Source: Amphimedon queenslandica (Eukaryota; Porifera; Demospongiae; Haplosclerida; Niphatidae). Taken from it: a DNA stretch of 40,329 nt. The translations under genes and the position numbers were made by a program. Below are positions 20,088 to 30,062 of the stretch, piece after piece. Under the pieces are notes generated by a model, which did no database searches, was not told the origin of the DNA, and worked only from the letters and a program-made list of their open reading frames with translations. How positions within the stretch are numbered: position 1 is the stretch's first letter; each line of letters begins with the position of its first letter. The stretch is from assembly GCF_000090795.2 (NCBI RefSeq), contig NW_003546665.1:41284-81612 (forward strand), given 5' to 3'.

Positions 20088-20651
20088 TGTTTCCGTAGTA
20101 ATACTTATCAAGTTATGAAAGCTATATAAATATTCAATGAGATGATTCTGACTAATTTACTGATTATAAAGTATTCATATTCCCAATGTGTTCCTATACA
20201 CAACTAAATGCATGAGAAGTTTTTGTAGTTGTCATTAATTAAGGCAATAACCTGAGGCTAATGATGACATATTGGGCAATAGTAGTTAATGCAATGATTG
20301 CATGTATTCCACACATTTTAGCTGAAATTGATTTTGTTAACATTGATATTAACTGCACTGCCTTTTTTATATTATAAACAATAACATAAGGATAATGATA
20401 TGATGATGATTGATAAAGTGATCTATTTCTCACTGGGGTGTTATAACATGCACTTATGGTGCTTGATGATGAATTTTGTAGAGACTGAGCACATAATTAT
20501 ATCTCCTTGTACAAAATACTGGCTATATGAGGTATTTAAAACAACCCACAAGTAGTTGCTTATGAGGAAATTTTAATGGCATGTACATGTACAGTACATG
20601 TACATTTACACTGGTTGCTATGGTAAAGCAGGATTCATAGTAACTACTTTA
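20088..20651. other. Spacer between divergent genes, no gene recognised
   Basis: AT-rich region between the minus-strand membrane protein and the plus-strand TRIM gene. It contains doubled TACATGTA palindromes at 20580-20605. Open frames here have no recognisable features. Confidence 0.45.
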
Positions 20652-20678
20652 TCACAAGATCTTTGAATATATTTAAGG
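20652..20678 (+). promoter_or_regulatory. TRIM-family core promoter element (gene A)
   Basis: A 27-base element TCACAAGATC-TTTGAATATA-TTTAAGG, identical to the minus-strand copy at 18347-18373 and 25/27 identical to 23330-23356. The TATA-like part is followed by CCACTTTT and a pyrimidine-rich leader, about 205 bases upstream of the ATG. Conservation across three paralogues supports a promoter role; the transcription start is not known. Confidence 0.7.
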
Positions 20679-20880
20679 TACCGCCCACTTTTGTCTCTAG
20701 CTGACCTTCTCCTCCTTCTGCGCTCTTCATTTAGTCTTTTTGTAAGCCTGATTATTAGAACACTCTCACTTTATTTTGCATTCTCAATCATTCCAACTTC
20801 TTTCATATTGTTTGTTCTTGCTTTATCTTCAATACCTGTTCTGCTTTACAGTACATACACAATTTTATTGCTTTCTGGGC

Positions 20881-22947
20881 ATGGCAACCAAACCATATTC
20901 ATCTTCTCCTGGTCTCAGACTGAAATTGGAGGAGCGACTCACCTGTCCTGTGTGTCTTGATCACTACACCAACCCTAAGACTTTACCTTGTCTACATTCA
21001 TTCTGTCAGCACTGTCTGGAGGGATTACCTCTGGATAAGAAGAATGAGACCTATTACCTCTCTTGTCCCACTTGTTGTCATCATACAGAGTTACCAAAAG
21101 AAGGAGTAGGAGCCTTTCCTGTAGCATTTCACCTCAACGATCTCAAAGAGATGTACAGTCTAACAAAAAAGACAAAAGATTTTCCAAATTCTGTAGAAGC
21201 CACATGTAGTGATCATGGAAAGCCTTTGGAGTTCTTTTGTGAAACATGTGATACAGTAATCTGTTCTCACTGCTTAGTTTTTAATCACAAGCATCATGAA
21301 TGTGAATTAATCTCTGATAATTATACCAAACTCTGTCAAAAGTTAAAAGAATGTTTATCACCAGTTAAAGGAAAGAAGGAAGCACTCAAGAAGTTCCTAT
21401 CTGATCTAGCGGAGAGAGAGGGTGAGATTAGAAAAAGAGGAGAAGAAATCTTGGAAGAAATACATGAAATGGTAGAGGAAATGATGAATGTTCTTCGTCT
21501 ATCAGAGAGAAAACTGACTGAGCAGGCAAAGAGGGTCACTGATGATAAACTGAAGGTGCTGTCAGAGCAGATGAAATCAACAGAAATGAGTTTGAAGATT
21601 TTTGAGGATTTTGAAGATTATGTGGAACAGAGTCTGAAGACAGGCAGTCCACAACAAGTCCTTAGGTTTAAAAAACAGATGATGGAGCGTATGAGTGAAG
21701 TTACTGCAGGGGTCAATGTAGAGGAGTTACAACCAAAGGAAAAAGCTGACTTTTTGTTGAGTAAAGATATTAAATTGCTACATCACATTGGAGATATTAT
21801 TTCAGAGACTTCTGTACTACAGCAGTGTAGAGTGAAAAAGATTAATTGTATTGGCAAAACAGCTTCGTTTTCACTATCAATGGAATCGCCAGATTTTTCT
21901 CTTTTGTCTGTCCCCCTCTCTTCTCTCAGGTGTAGTCTAGTACCAGTTGGTAAAGGTGATCAATTCATTCACACAGTCACTACCACCAGCAGTGACCCTG
22001 GAGTGTATAGGATACAGTGTAACTCTTCAACACATGGTGTTTATACAGTAAAAGTACAAGTATATGATGTACAACTTGAGGATACCTCGGTAATAGTCCC
22101 TTTTAATCCTTACCTTGATGACATCACCCCAGTACATACTATAACTGATCTTAAGCGTCCCTGGGGAGTTGCTATAACTCCTGATAATCATGTTATATTA
22201 ACTGAGAATTGGAGTCACTGTGTAACAATGCTAGATAGAAAAGGAAAGAAAGTGAAATCATTAGGAGGGAAAGGAGGAGGGGGTAAAGTTAAGTTTTTTT
22301 CTCCTCGTGGTGTAGCTATTACTCCAGACAAATTCATACTTGTGTCTGATAGTCACAGGATCCAGAAGTTAAACATGGTTGGATACCGAATAACGTCAAT
22401 TGGTAAGGAGGGCAGTGGACCACTACAATTCAAGCATCCTTCTGGTATAGCCATTTTCCCTCTCACGGGGCAAGTTTATATTGCTGATGCTGGTAATCAT
22501 CGCATACAAGTTTTTAATCCTGATTTAACCTTCTCTCATTCATTTGGTAGTGAAGGATCAGCTGATGGACAGTTTAAGTATCCCCTAGACATTGCTATTG
22601 ACAGTCAAGGATTAGTGTATGTTGCTGACAGTTGGAATCATCGCATTCAGAAGTTCTCTCCAGATGGAATGTTTATGGGTCAGTTTGGTACTAGAGGATC
22701 TGATCCTGGACAGCTTAATAGTCCAGTTGGTATAACAATAGACACTGCAGCTACTAGTCTAGTGTATGTTAGTGAAGAGGGCAATAATCGCATCTCAGTG
22801 TTCACTAGTGATGATGTTTTTGTTAGCCTGTTTGGAAGTATAGGCAGTAATATTGACAAGTTTAATGGCCCTAATGGATTAACATTTAATGAAGATGGAT
22901 TCTTGTATATTTGTGATTTTAGTAATAGCCGACTTGTTGTTTATTAA
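20881..22947 (+). CDS. TRIM-NHL protein, intact (RING, B-box2, coiled coil, filamin, NHL)
   Basis: Single-exon gene of 688 residues. The start is taken at MATKPYSSS (20881) because all three complete family members share MATKP there; the frame is open further upstream but that part is leader-like. The RING has C22, C25, C37, H39, C42, C45, C62 and C65, a complete C3HC4 set. The B-box2 has C109, H112, C120, C123, C128, C131, H136 and H139 with standard spacing. A coiled coil follows at about 145-300, a filamin-like domain at about 335-455, and NHL repeats (GVAITPD..ILVSDSHRIQK type) from about 460 to the end. This is the layout of the TRIM2/3/71 class: expected to be a RING E3 ubiquitin ligase with a beta-propeller that binds protein or RNA. 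The target is unknown. It is the only intact TRIM in the window. Confidence 0.92.
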   Translation: MATKPYSSSPGLRLKLEERLTCPVCLDHYTNPKTLPCLHSFCQHCLEGLPLDKKNETYYLSCPTCCHHTELPKEGVGAFPVAFHLNDLKEMYSLTKKTKDFPNSVEATCSDHGKPLEFFCETCDTVICSHCLVFNHKHHECELISDNYTKLCQKLKECLSPVKGKKEALKKFLSDLAEREGEIRKRGEEILEEIHEMVEEMMNVLRLSERKLTEQAKRVTDDKLKVLSEQMKSTEMSLKIFEDFEDYVEQSLKTGSPQQVLRFKKQMMERMSEVTAGVNVEELQPKEKADFLLSKDIKLLHHIGDIISETSVLQQCRVKKINCIGKTASFSLSMESPDFSLLSVPLSSLRCSLVPVGKGDQFIHTVTTTSSDPGVYRIQCNSSTHGVYTVKVQVYDVQLEDTSVIVPFNPYLDDITPVHTITDLKRPWGVAITPDNHVILTENWSHCVTMLDRKGKKVKSLGGKGGGGKVKFFSPRGVAITPDKFILVSDSHRIQKLNMVGYRITSIGKEGSGPLQFKHPSGIAIFPLTGQVYIADAGNHRIQVFNPDLTFSHSFGSEGSADGQFKYPLDIAIDSQGLVYVADSWNHRIQKFSPDGMFMGQFGTRGSDPGQLNSPVGITIDTAATSLVYVSEEGNNRISVFTSDDVFVSLFGSIGSNIDKFNGPNGLTFNEDGFLYICDFSNSRLVVY

Positions 22948-23329
22948 AGTGATGATTTGTTTTTTCTTGAATTATTATAATAATAATGTGACAATTTATG
23001 TACATTTGTATGTTGTATTTTTATTTTGACAAGTACATTTATGTTGCTACAAGTACAATATCAAACATAAATACTCTAGGAGGTCATTATGGCTATCTTC
23101 GCTTCCATTGTTTCATTTTTCTACCCTAGTTTATTGCAAATTCTTCATTTTTATCACTCACTTTTGCTGTACCTTTATTTACCTTCATCTAACTACATTG
23201 TATCTTCTATAAGATAGCTCATACACATCTATTGTATTAATTTGTTAATCCTAGTGTATACATGTGTATGTACATGTACAGTGGTTGCTAAAACTCACTA
23301 TGTACTACATCTATCATAACTTCCTTCAG
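22948..23329. other. Spacer between tandem TRIM genes
   Basis: No gene. It contains TACATGTA-type palindromes near 23260-23280 and, just before the promoter element, CATAACTTCCTTCAGT, shared with the region upstream of the minus-strand TRIM pseudogene. Confidence 0.5.
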
Positions 23330-23356
23330 TCACAAGATCTTTCAATATATTTAAAG
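23330..23356 (+). promoter_or_regulatory. TRIM-family core promoter element (gene B)
   Basis: Third copy of the element at 20652-20678, with two substitutions (CTTTCAATATATTTAAAG). It is followed by CACCCACTTTTT and a pyrimidine-rich leader, about 245 bases before the ATG at 23598. Confidence 0.65.
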
Positions 23357-23597
23357 CATCACCCACTTTTTGTGTCTAAAGGAAAAGCTTACCTTCTTTA
23401 GCCTTTCTCTCCTCCTTCCACTCTCTTCATTTCTTCTGTTGTTGTATCTGGTCATTAGGACTCTCTTTCATGACTCATTCACTGCCTTCCTCCTCCACCT
23501 CTACTTTGTTGTGCACTCTCGTTCATTCATTCTTGCTCTACTGTCTTCTACCTTATCTCTACTGAATTTATGTACACAATTTTATTCTTTTCTTAAA

Positions 23598-25653
23598 ATG
23601 GCAACCAAACCATCTTCTGGCCTCAGACTGAAACTGGAGGAGCGGCTCACCTGTCCTGTGTGTCTTGACTACTTTACCAACCCTAAGATCCTACCCTGCC
23701 ATCACTCATTCTGTCAGCACTGTCTGGAGGGATTACCATTGGATAAGATGAACGAGACCTATTACCTCTCTTGTCCCACTTGTCGTCATTGTACTGAATT
23801 ACCAGAGGAAGGAGTAGGAGACTTTCCTGTAGCATTCCACCTCAATGACCTCAAAGAGATGTACAGTCTAACAAAGAAGACAGCAGATTTTTCAATTCCT
23901 CAAGCGGCCACATGTAGTGATCATGGAAAGCCTTTGGAGCTATTCTGTGAAACATGTGATACGATGATCTGTGTTAACTGCTCAGTTCGTAATCACAAGC
24001 ATCATGAATATGACTTAATTGCTGACAGTTACACTATAAATTGTCAAAAGTTAAAAGAATGTCTATCACCAGTTGAGAGAAAGAAGGAAGGACTCAAAAA
24101 GTTCCTGTCTGATTTAGCACAGAGAGAGGGTGAGATCAGAGAGAGAGGAGAAGAAATTTTAAAAGAAATACATGAAATGGTAGAGGAAATGATGAATGTT
24201 CTTCGTCAGTCAGAGAGGAAACTGACTGAGCAGGCAAAGAGGGTCACTGATGATAAACTAAAGGTGCTGTCGGAGCAAACAAAATCAGCAGAAATGAGTT
24301 TGAGTCTTCTTGAGAGTTTTGAGGATTATGTGGAACAGAGTCTGAAGACAGACAGTCCTCAACAAGTCCTGAGGTGTAAGAATCAGATGATGGAATGTAT
24401 GACTGAAGTTACGGCACAGATCAATGTGGAGAAGTTACATCCAAAGGAAAAAGCTGACTTTGTATTGAGTAAAGATATCAAATCGCTACAGCATATTGGT
24501 GATATTGTCTCACTACAGCAGTATGAAGTGAAGAAGATTGATTGTATTATACCTGCTTGCAGGGAAGTTTCATTTTTACTATCAATGGAGGCACAAGATT
24601 CATCTCTTCTGTCTGTTCCCCTCTCTTCTCTCAGGTGTCGTCTAGTACCAGTTGGTAAAGGTGGTCAACCCATTCACACTACAGTTACCACTAGCACTGA
24701 TCCTAGAGTGTATAGGATACAGTGTAACCCTTTAACACGTGGTACTCATGCTGTAAAAGTACAAGTATATGATGTACTACTTAATGATACCTCAATGGTT
24801 ATTCCTTTCAATCCTTACCTTGATAACATCACTCCAGTACATACTATAACTGAGCTTAAGCGTCCCTGGGGAGTTGCTATAAGTGATGATAATCTTCTTA
24901 TAATAACGGAGTATTGTGGTCACTGTGTAACAATACTAGATAAAGAAGGAAAAAAGGTGATATCATTAGGAGGAGAAGAAGGAAGTGGTAATGTCAAGTT
25001 TTCTTATCCTCGTGGTGTAGCCATTACTCCAGACAAATTTATTCTTGTGTCTGATAGTCACAGGATCCAGAAGATAAGTATGGATGGATACCGTATAGCA
25101 TCAGTTGGTCAGAAGGGCAGTGGACCGCTACAATTCAAGTATCCTCGTGGTATAGCCATTTCTCCTATATTAGGACATTTTTATATTGCTGATGAGGATA
25201 ATCATCGTATACAGGTCTTGAATCCTGATTTAACCTTCTCTCATTCATTTGGCAGTAGAGGATCAGCTAATGGGCAGTTTCAGCATCCACGTGACATTGC
25301 TATTGACAATCAAGGACTAATTTATGTTACTGATCTGTGTAATCATCGCATTCAAAAGTTCTCTCCAGATGGAAAGTTTGTGGGTCACTTTTGGCACAGA
25401 AGGATCTGGTCCTGGACAGCTTAATACTCCAGTTGGTATAGCAATAGATACTGCAGCTACTAGTCTAGTGTATGTTAGTGAATTGGGCAATAATCGTATA
25501 TCAGTCTTTACTAGTGATGGCGTGTTTGTTAGTAGTTTTGGAAGGTGGGGTAGTAATAATTATAAGTTTTATAGTCCTTATGGATTAACATTTGATGAAG
25601 ATGAATTCTTGTATGTTTGTGATCATGACAATGGGCAACTTGTTGTTTATTAA
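23598..25653 (+). CDS. TRIM-NHL protein, paralogue B, frameshifted in the NHL domain
   Basis: The start is at MATKPSSGLRLKLEERL. RING (CPVCLDYF, CHHSFCQHC, CPTC), B-box2 (CSDHGKPLELFCETC, CVNCSVRNHKHH), coiled coil, filamin-like domain and the first NHL repeats are intact and closely follow gene A. At 25389-25392 there are four T where gene A has three (CACTTTTGG against CAGTTTGG). The frame then ends at 25424 after 608 residues (HFWHRRIWSWTA). The remaining NHL sequence continues one frame over to the stop at 25651-25653, ending DNGQLVVY like gene A. Either the protein has lost about its last two NHL repeats, or one T is an assembly error. The RING and B-box would still be functional. Confidence 0.88.
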
Positions 25654-26773
25654 ACAATTTTTATATTTTAAAATTAATTTATAACTATACATTGAAATGA
25701 CGAATCCAAGCAGACCAGAGGGACCAGTGATTGTTCTCATTAAAATAAACACGTAAAAACTTAAAATAAAGCAATTCCATTTTTCCTCATTCAGCATCAC
25801 TGTATATACTGTACATGATGTAGTTATAATTCACGATAATTGCATTATAAAGCTCCACCCTCTGTTACACCCTGACGCATATGTACATGTACGTATAAAG
25901 ATAACTACATACTTCTTTATTATCAATTATTATCATTATTTTTTATACAGTGATTGAAAAGGAGTACTCTAGTTGTATATATAGCAAGAACCTTTTGCGG
26001 CCCAAAATTTTAATTTTTTCAAAATTCATTAAAATGCAATCCACCAAAATCAATTAAATACATTTCAACATGGCCAAAAAAGATAGATTTTTTTTATTGA
26101 TCTGCAAAATGTTTGGGCCAAAAAAATATCTCACTATATGGAATTACTGGTGGCCTTCAGTGAGTTTTAGGCAGGGGTGTATTAATGGGGGACTAAAAGG
26201 GGAGCACCCCTCTCATGGCTGGGATTAGAGAATTCTTTAAGGCCTGGTGTCTCATATCACTGCTAAGTGTCTTAAGAAAATTATTTAACACACTTGACAA
26301 TCATTTCAGCCTCAATTTCAACATTTTCCAGTACTTTAAAGGGCAATAGGAAGAGCCAGCTTGCCTCAAATTACCATATGACCTGCCTATTATTAAGAAC
26401 AATCTTTGAAAATGGTGAAAAACAATATTTTAGTGCATCAATTAAGTAATCAGGCTTGATTCATTGAATTTGGGCATGCAGTAAAACTGAATCAGCATGA
26501 TTCTTGTCTGTGTAGTAGTACCAAATTCAAAAAATTTTCCCTCCAAAATTACCTGCTGTATATAGTAACCTGCACATAAAGGATCAACGCCTACATGTAT
26601 AACAGACATGCAAGCTGTCTTGTACCATAGTGTGTGTTATATAGAGGCTACACTGTACTAAAATTTTGTGTGGGCAACAGATACATGTAGATCTATATTG
26701 ATTATTTTTAAAATGATTCTCTTAAATTATAATAATAATGATAATAAGACCTACTGGCATCTTTATCCTATCA
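25654..26773. other. Intergenic region, no gene recognised
   Basis: AT-rich sequence with a candidate AATAAA at about 25743 for the TRIM gene and TACATGTA palindromes near 25884. 25990-26130 and 26165-26215 look like decayed repeats. No coding homology was seen. Confidence 0.4.
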
Positions 26774-27140
26774 TGGCCTCTGGGTCGTCCAGTAGCTTTG
26801 GATGTCGCTGTTGTTTCTCCACTGTATTAGCAGACCCTCTCACAAGTTGCTTCAGAGAGTGGATATGCCCTTCTTGTTGCTGAGGTGCTCAAGAATGTTG
26901 TGCATTTGGAGGAGTGCCGTAGGATTGGGGTCATCTTTCAGCCTCTAGCTGTGGAGGCTCTGGGGAGGTTAAAGTAAGGGAGCTGTTTCTGTGCTTCGCA
27001 CCATTAGTGGTCATCTGACCTCTCACAGGGGACTAGATCAGCAGGAAGTGTCCTTGCATCTTTTTCAGAGACTTTCTCTTGCTTTGTGGTGCACTAATGT
27101 TAAGCTGCTCTCCTGTCCTTCCACCTGATGTGGATGGGCA
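26774..27140 (+). mobile_element. Retroelement relic (C-terminal domain of a LINE-like pol)
   Basis: In one frame from 26774 the sequence reads WPLGRPVALDVAVVSPL, then after a TAG, SGYALLVAEVLKNVVHLEEC and GVIFQPLAVEALG to a stop at 26975. Later, TISGHLTSHRG and LFQRLSLALWCTN appear in shifted frames. These blocks are familiar from the C-terminal end of reverse-transcriptase elements of cnidarians and sponges (GRP.AFDV.V.SPL ... PL.VE..G). Stops and shifts show it is dead. A (TAA)n tract follows at 27272-27325, which may be its tail. Assignment is from memory of the family, not a search. Confidence 0.55.
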
Positions 27141-27271
27141 GACCTGACTCTTTTTTCCAGCTCTTATTAACATTATTTCTTTATTTTTGTTTTTTTTCTC
27201 ATAGGGCTTTCTCCCTCCTAGTTTCCCTTTTTTGTTTTTTTAAATAATAGTAGTGCTTTGTTTTGCTTTTG

Positions 27272-27395
27272 ATAATAATAATAATAATAACAATAATAAT
27301 AATAGTAATAGTAATAATAATAATAGAAAATATTTATAGAGAAAAAGTACACATAATAAATAGCACAATTAAAGCAATAATAATTGTTTTTTAAA

Positions 27396-27441
<46 letters not shown>
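27272..27441. repeat. (TAA)n microsatellites
   Basis: Imperfect TAA/ATA repeats at 27272-27325 and a purer run at about 27398-27441, immediately before the second retroelement relic. Confidence 0.9.
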
Positions 27442-27863
27442 GCTAATAGGTGGTATGAGCATAAGCCAGAGGGAGTGATAGAAGGTAACGATGTAAAGAT
27501 ATTATGGGATTTCATGGTCCAATGTGATCGATATATAAAACATAGGAAGCCTGACATAATTGTTATTGATAAAAAAAAAAGCAACACTGTGCCATAATTG
27601 ACATAGCTATACCAGGAGATTCTAGAGTTAAAAAGAAGGAGGAGGAAAAAATTAGTAAATATCAGAACTTGAAGTATGAAATGGCAACTTTATGGAAAAT
27701 GAAGAAGGTCAAGGTCATACCAGTAATAGTTGGAGCATTAGGAGCTGTGTCGCGTAACATCAAGGAATGGTTTAAGAGGATAGGCATATTTGTAAGGATT
27801 GAGCACATCCAGAAGACAGCATTGTTAGGAACTGCTAACATCATAAGACGAACTCTTACTTAA
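27430..27863 (+). mobile_element. Retroelement relic (C-terminal endonuclease-like region of a LINE pol)
   Basis: The translation WYEHKPEGVIEG, VKILWDF, HRKPDIIVIDKKK, then (one frame over, after a ten-A run at about 27571-27580) IIDIAIPGDSRV, KEEEKISKYQNL, VIPVIVGALGAVS and IQKTALLGTANIIRR ends at a TAA at 27861-27863. This string of motifs is characteristic of the C-terminus of many animal LINE polyproteins. The PD..VID..IID acidic pattern is compatible with a restriction-like endonuclease. The homology begins abruptly after a TAA repeat, so the copy is strongly 5' truncated. The poly-A frameshift inactivates it. Confidence 0.7.
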
Positions 27864-27954
27864 ACTTTGTATTTTAATGTACCTTTGCTTACTTGTTGTA
27901 AGCTGATATATCAATTTTATTCCACCTTGCTTACGCAAGTTGTGTCTTATTATC

Positions 27955-28068
27955 AAATAATAATAATGATGATAATAATAACAATAATAATAATCATAAA
28001 AACAATAATAATAATAAGTAAAGCAATAATGATAATAATGATAATAATAATAATAATAACAATAAACA
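27955..28068. repeat. (TAA)/(TGA) microsatellite, probable 3' tail of the LINE relic
   Basis: Runs of ATAATAATG, ATAATAAC and AATAATAAT units start about 90 bases after the relic's stop codon. LINEs with simple-repeat tails are well known, so this may be the element's 3' end rather than an independent microsatellite. Confidence 0.6.
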
Positions 28069-28160
28069 ATACATTTATTTTCATATTTTTCCTTTGTAGA
28101 TTAGAGCTAATTGGTGTTAAACTGTATATGTATAATGAACAGATGTATAATACAGACTAA

Positions 28161-29196
28161 ATAATACAACCCACCAAATGAAAGTCGTCATTATAATCTA
28201 TACATACTATATATCAGGTAATTATTAGTATTTTATTATTGTTGTTGTTTGTAAAGTCTCCTCATTATTTATAGTATGGTACTTCATTAAGTGGAAGCTA
28301 GAGAATATTTATCAGCATGGGAAAATAAGTAATTACAAGGATGAGGGAGAGGGTGAGAATTACAGGAGGCTTTTGTACATGTGTACATATACATGTATGC
28401 CAGTATCAGATGCCAGTCAGTGATACGCTTACTTTTATTATTAAAAATTTTACAACGAGACATCATTTATAACACATGGTATAATGAAAACTTCCCTCCC
28501 ATTTCATTAGTTTCTGTCTATCAAATCACGTTAAAAGTATAATGTACGTCAGTAAGCTTTTTGTGTTGATAAAATGAGCTCTTCATTTTTATTATCTTTT
28601 AAATTAATTAGTAAGCACATATACACATATACACATCATGTATTGTAGTAAGGGTATGTTTTTGTTGGGGGATTTTGAAAATGATTTATAGTGATCATTA
28701 GGTTAAATTTAAAATTAATATGTGCCTGTATCGACATGTACATACATATGTACCTGTTTATTTCTTTTTATTATTTTTTAGAATTTATTTGAGTCTTCTG
28801 ATAACTTTGATCTTGTTCAAATCATAGATATTAGAGTAAAATGAAAAATTACTGAATTGATCAATTTATTATAAATTATGAACATATTGACGAGGAGACA
28901 AAACAAATCTGTTAAATAACAAGCAGATGTCAATTATTACGGGTCAGTGGTCATGTGACAATTGCATATTATTTAAAATGTAATGTAATACACAGGTACT
29001 GTATAGATAGTAATTAGCCAATTGCTTAACTTTCGGTAATTGGCGGCAAATTTTTATTTTACAACATTATGTAAGTATATGTGTACATGGCTAGTGTGCA
29101 TACACTAACAGGTCAGGTGTACAGAGTATGTATCTTAGTATACTGATGTGGAGCGAGGGTTACTGAATGTACATGTATATAAATTTTGTATATGAT
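28161..29196. other. Intergenic region, no gene recognised
   Basis: AT-rich, with TACATGTA palindromes at 28377-28396 and 28735-28750 and one terminus of the mini-element family at 28821-28840. No coding homology was seen on either strand. Confidence 0.4.
28821..28840 (+). repeat. Second terminus of the 93-bp mini-element family
   Basis: ATCATAGATATTAGAGTAAA here is identical over 20 bases to the left end of the palindromic element (2709-2728) and is followed by a similar ATGAAA. No matching right end was found nearby, so this is a solo or truncated copy. Confidence 0.6.
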
Positions 29197-29231
29197 GATT
29201 AGAAGCCAAGACAGAGCAGAGGCTTCTAATC
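29197..29231. repeat. Perfect 11-bp stem hairpin
   Basis: GATTAGAAGCC (29197-29207) and GGCTTCTAATC (29221-29231) are exact complements around a 13-base loop. The wider flanks TTTTGTATA and TATACAAAA also pair, giving an interrupted palindrome. No gene or known RNA family was recognised. Confidence 0.5.
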
Positions 29232-29270
29232 AACAAACATCCAAGCGTATACAAAACATCTGTAGTTTAT

Positions 29271-29556
29271 GGTGTGTGGGTGTATGAAAGGCACTCAGTA
29301 GTGTAACAATATCAGTATTGGCAGTTAGTCTAAAGCTATGTTTACTATTATACGTTGTGACATCATTAGATTTAATGCAACACAAAATCAGCCCAGCCCA
29401 TATTTGGTCTTATGTTGCATGCAACATAAACAATGACACAGGTGAAATTGTGTATATTGTAAACCTAGCCTTATTATGGCTTACTATGGTATACTACCCT
29501 TGCTGTGGTCTCCACTGCATAAACTTGTGGCAGTGCCTTTGATACACCCACACACT
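29271..29556. mobile_element. 286-bp element with 25-bp terminal inverted repeats
   Basis: The left end 29271-29295 (GGTGTGTGGGTGTATGAAAG then GCACT) matches the complement of 29532-29556 at 23 of 25 positions. No transposase is present; the open frame inside begins at TTG and has no recognisable domain. The size and ends fit a MITE. The target duplication is not clear (AT on both sides at most). Confidence 0.6.
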
Positions 29557-30062
29557 ATGATACAAATTTGTGGTACATTGCTACAGAAGCAAACTTTATA
29601 GATAAAGTAGCAGTATCTATTTGACATTGCTACTCTTCACTGTGTTAAATCAATGAGTACTACATGGAGCCCATTTCATCACCACCTATTGCATGTAATC
29701 TTGCAAGCATATCTATCTATGTATGACCAATTGTGTTCGACTTGCTTTAATTTGATTGACAACTGCCCTGACTCGTGACTGTTATATAGGTGAGCACCCT
29801 GCAATGTAGGCATATGTCCTTGCAGCTCCTTTGATATTTTTACAAAAAATAAAAGCAATTTTTAAAAGATCTAAGTAATCTAAGTAGCATTATAAGTAAA
29901 ATATGATAAAATAAACTGCTGAATATATAAACATTTACAAATGTTATTGAATATAGTTTATTTTCACCTACCATTGCATTAATTACTTTAAAACCATAGC
30001 AAATACGTTGCTCCTTACTATAAAAAGAATTTTATGCTTCTAGAGACTTGAAGGCAGCAGAA

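Noticed and set aside
25324-25424. Programmed frameshift or read-through joining the two halves of TRIM gene B
   Set aside because: No slippery heptamer with a following structure was seen, and the paralogue shows a simple one-base difference in a T run.
27369-28160. Poly-isoleucine/asparagine open frames and a CRISPR-like periodic array
   Set aside because: They are translations of TAA/TGA microsatellites; the period is three bases with no spacers.
29318-29542. Short secreted-looking open frame
   Set aside because: It starts at TTG, lies wholly inside a terminal-inverted-repeat element, and shows no domain.
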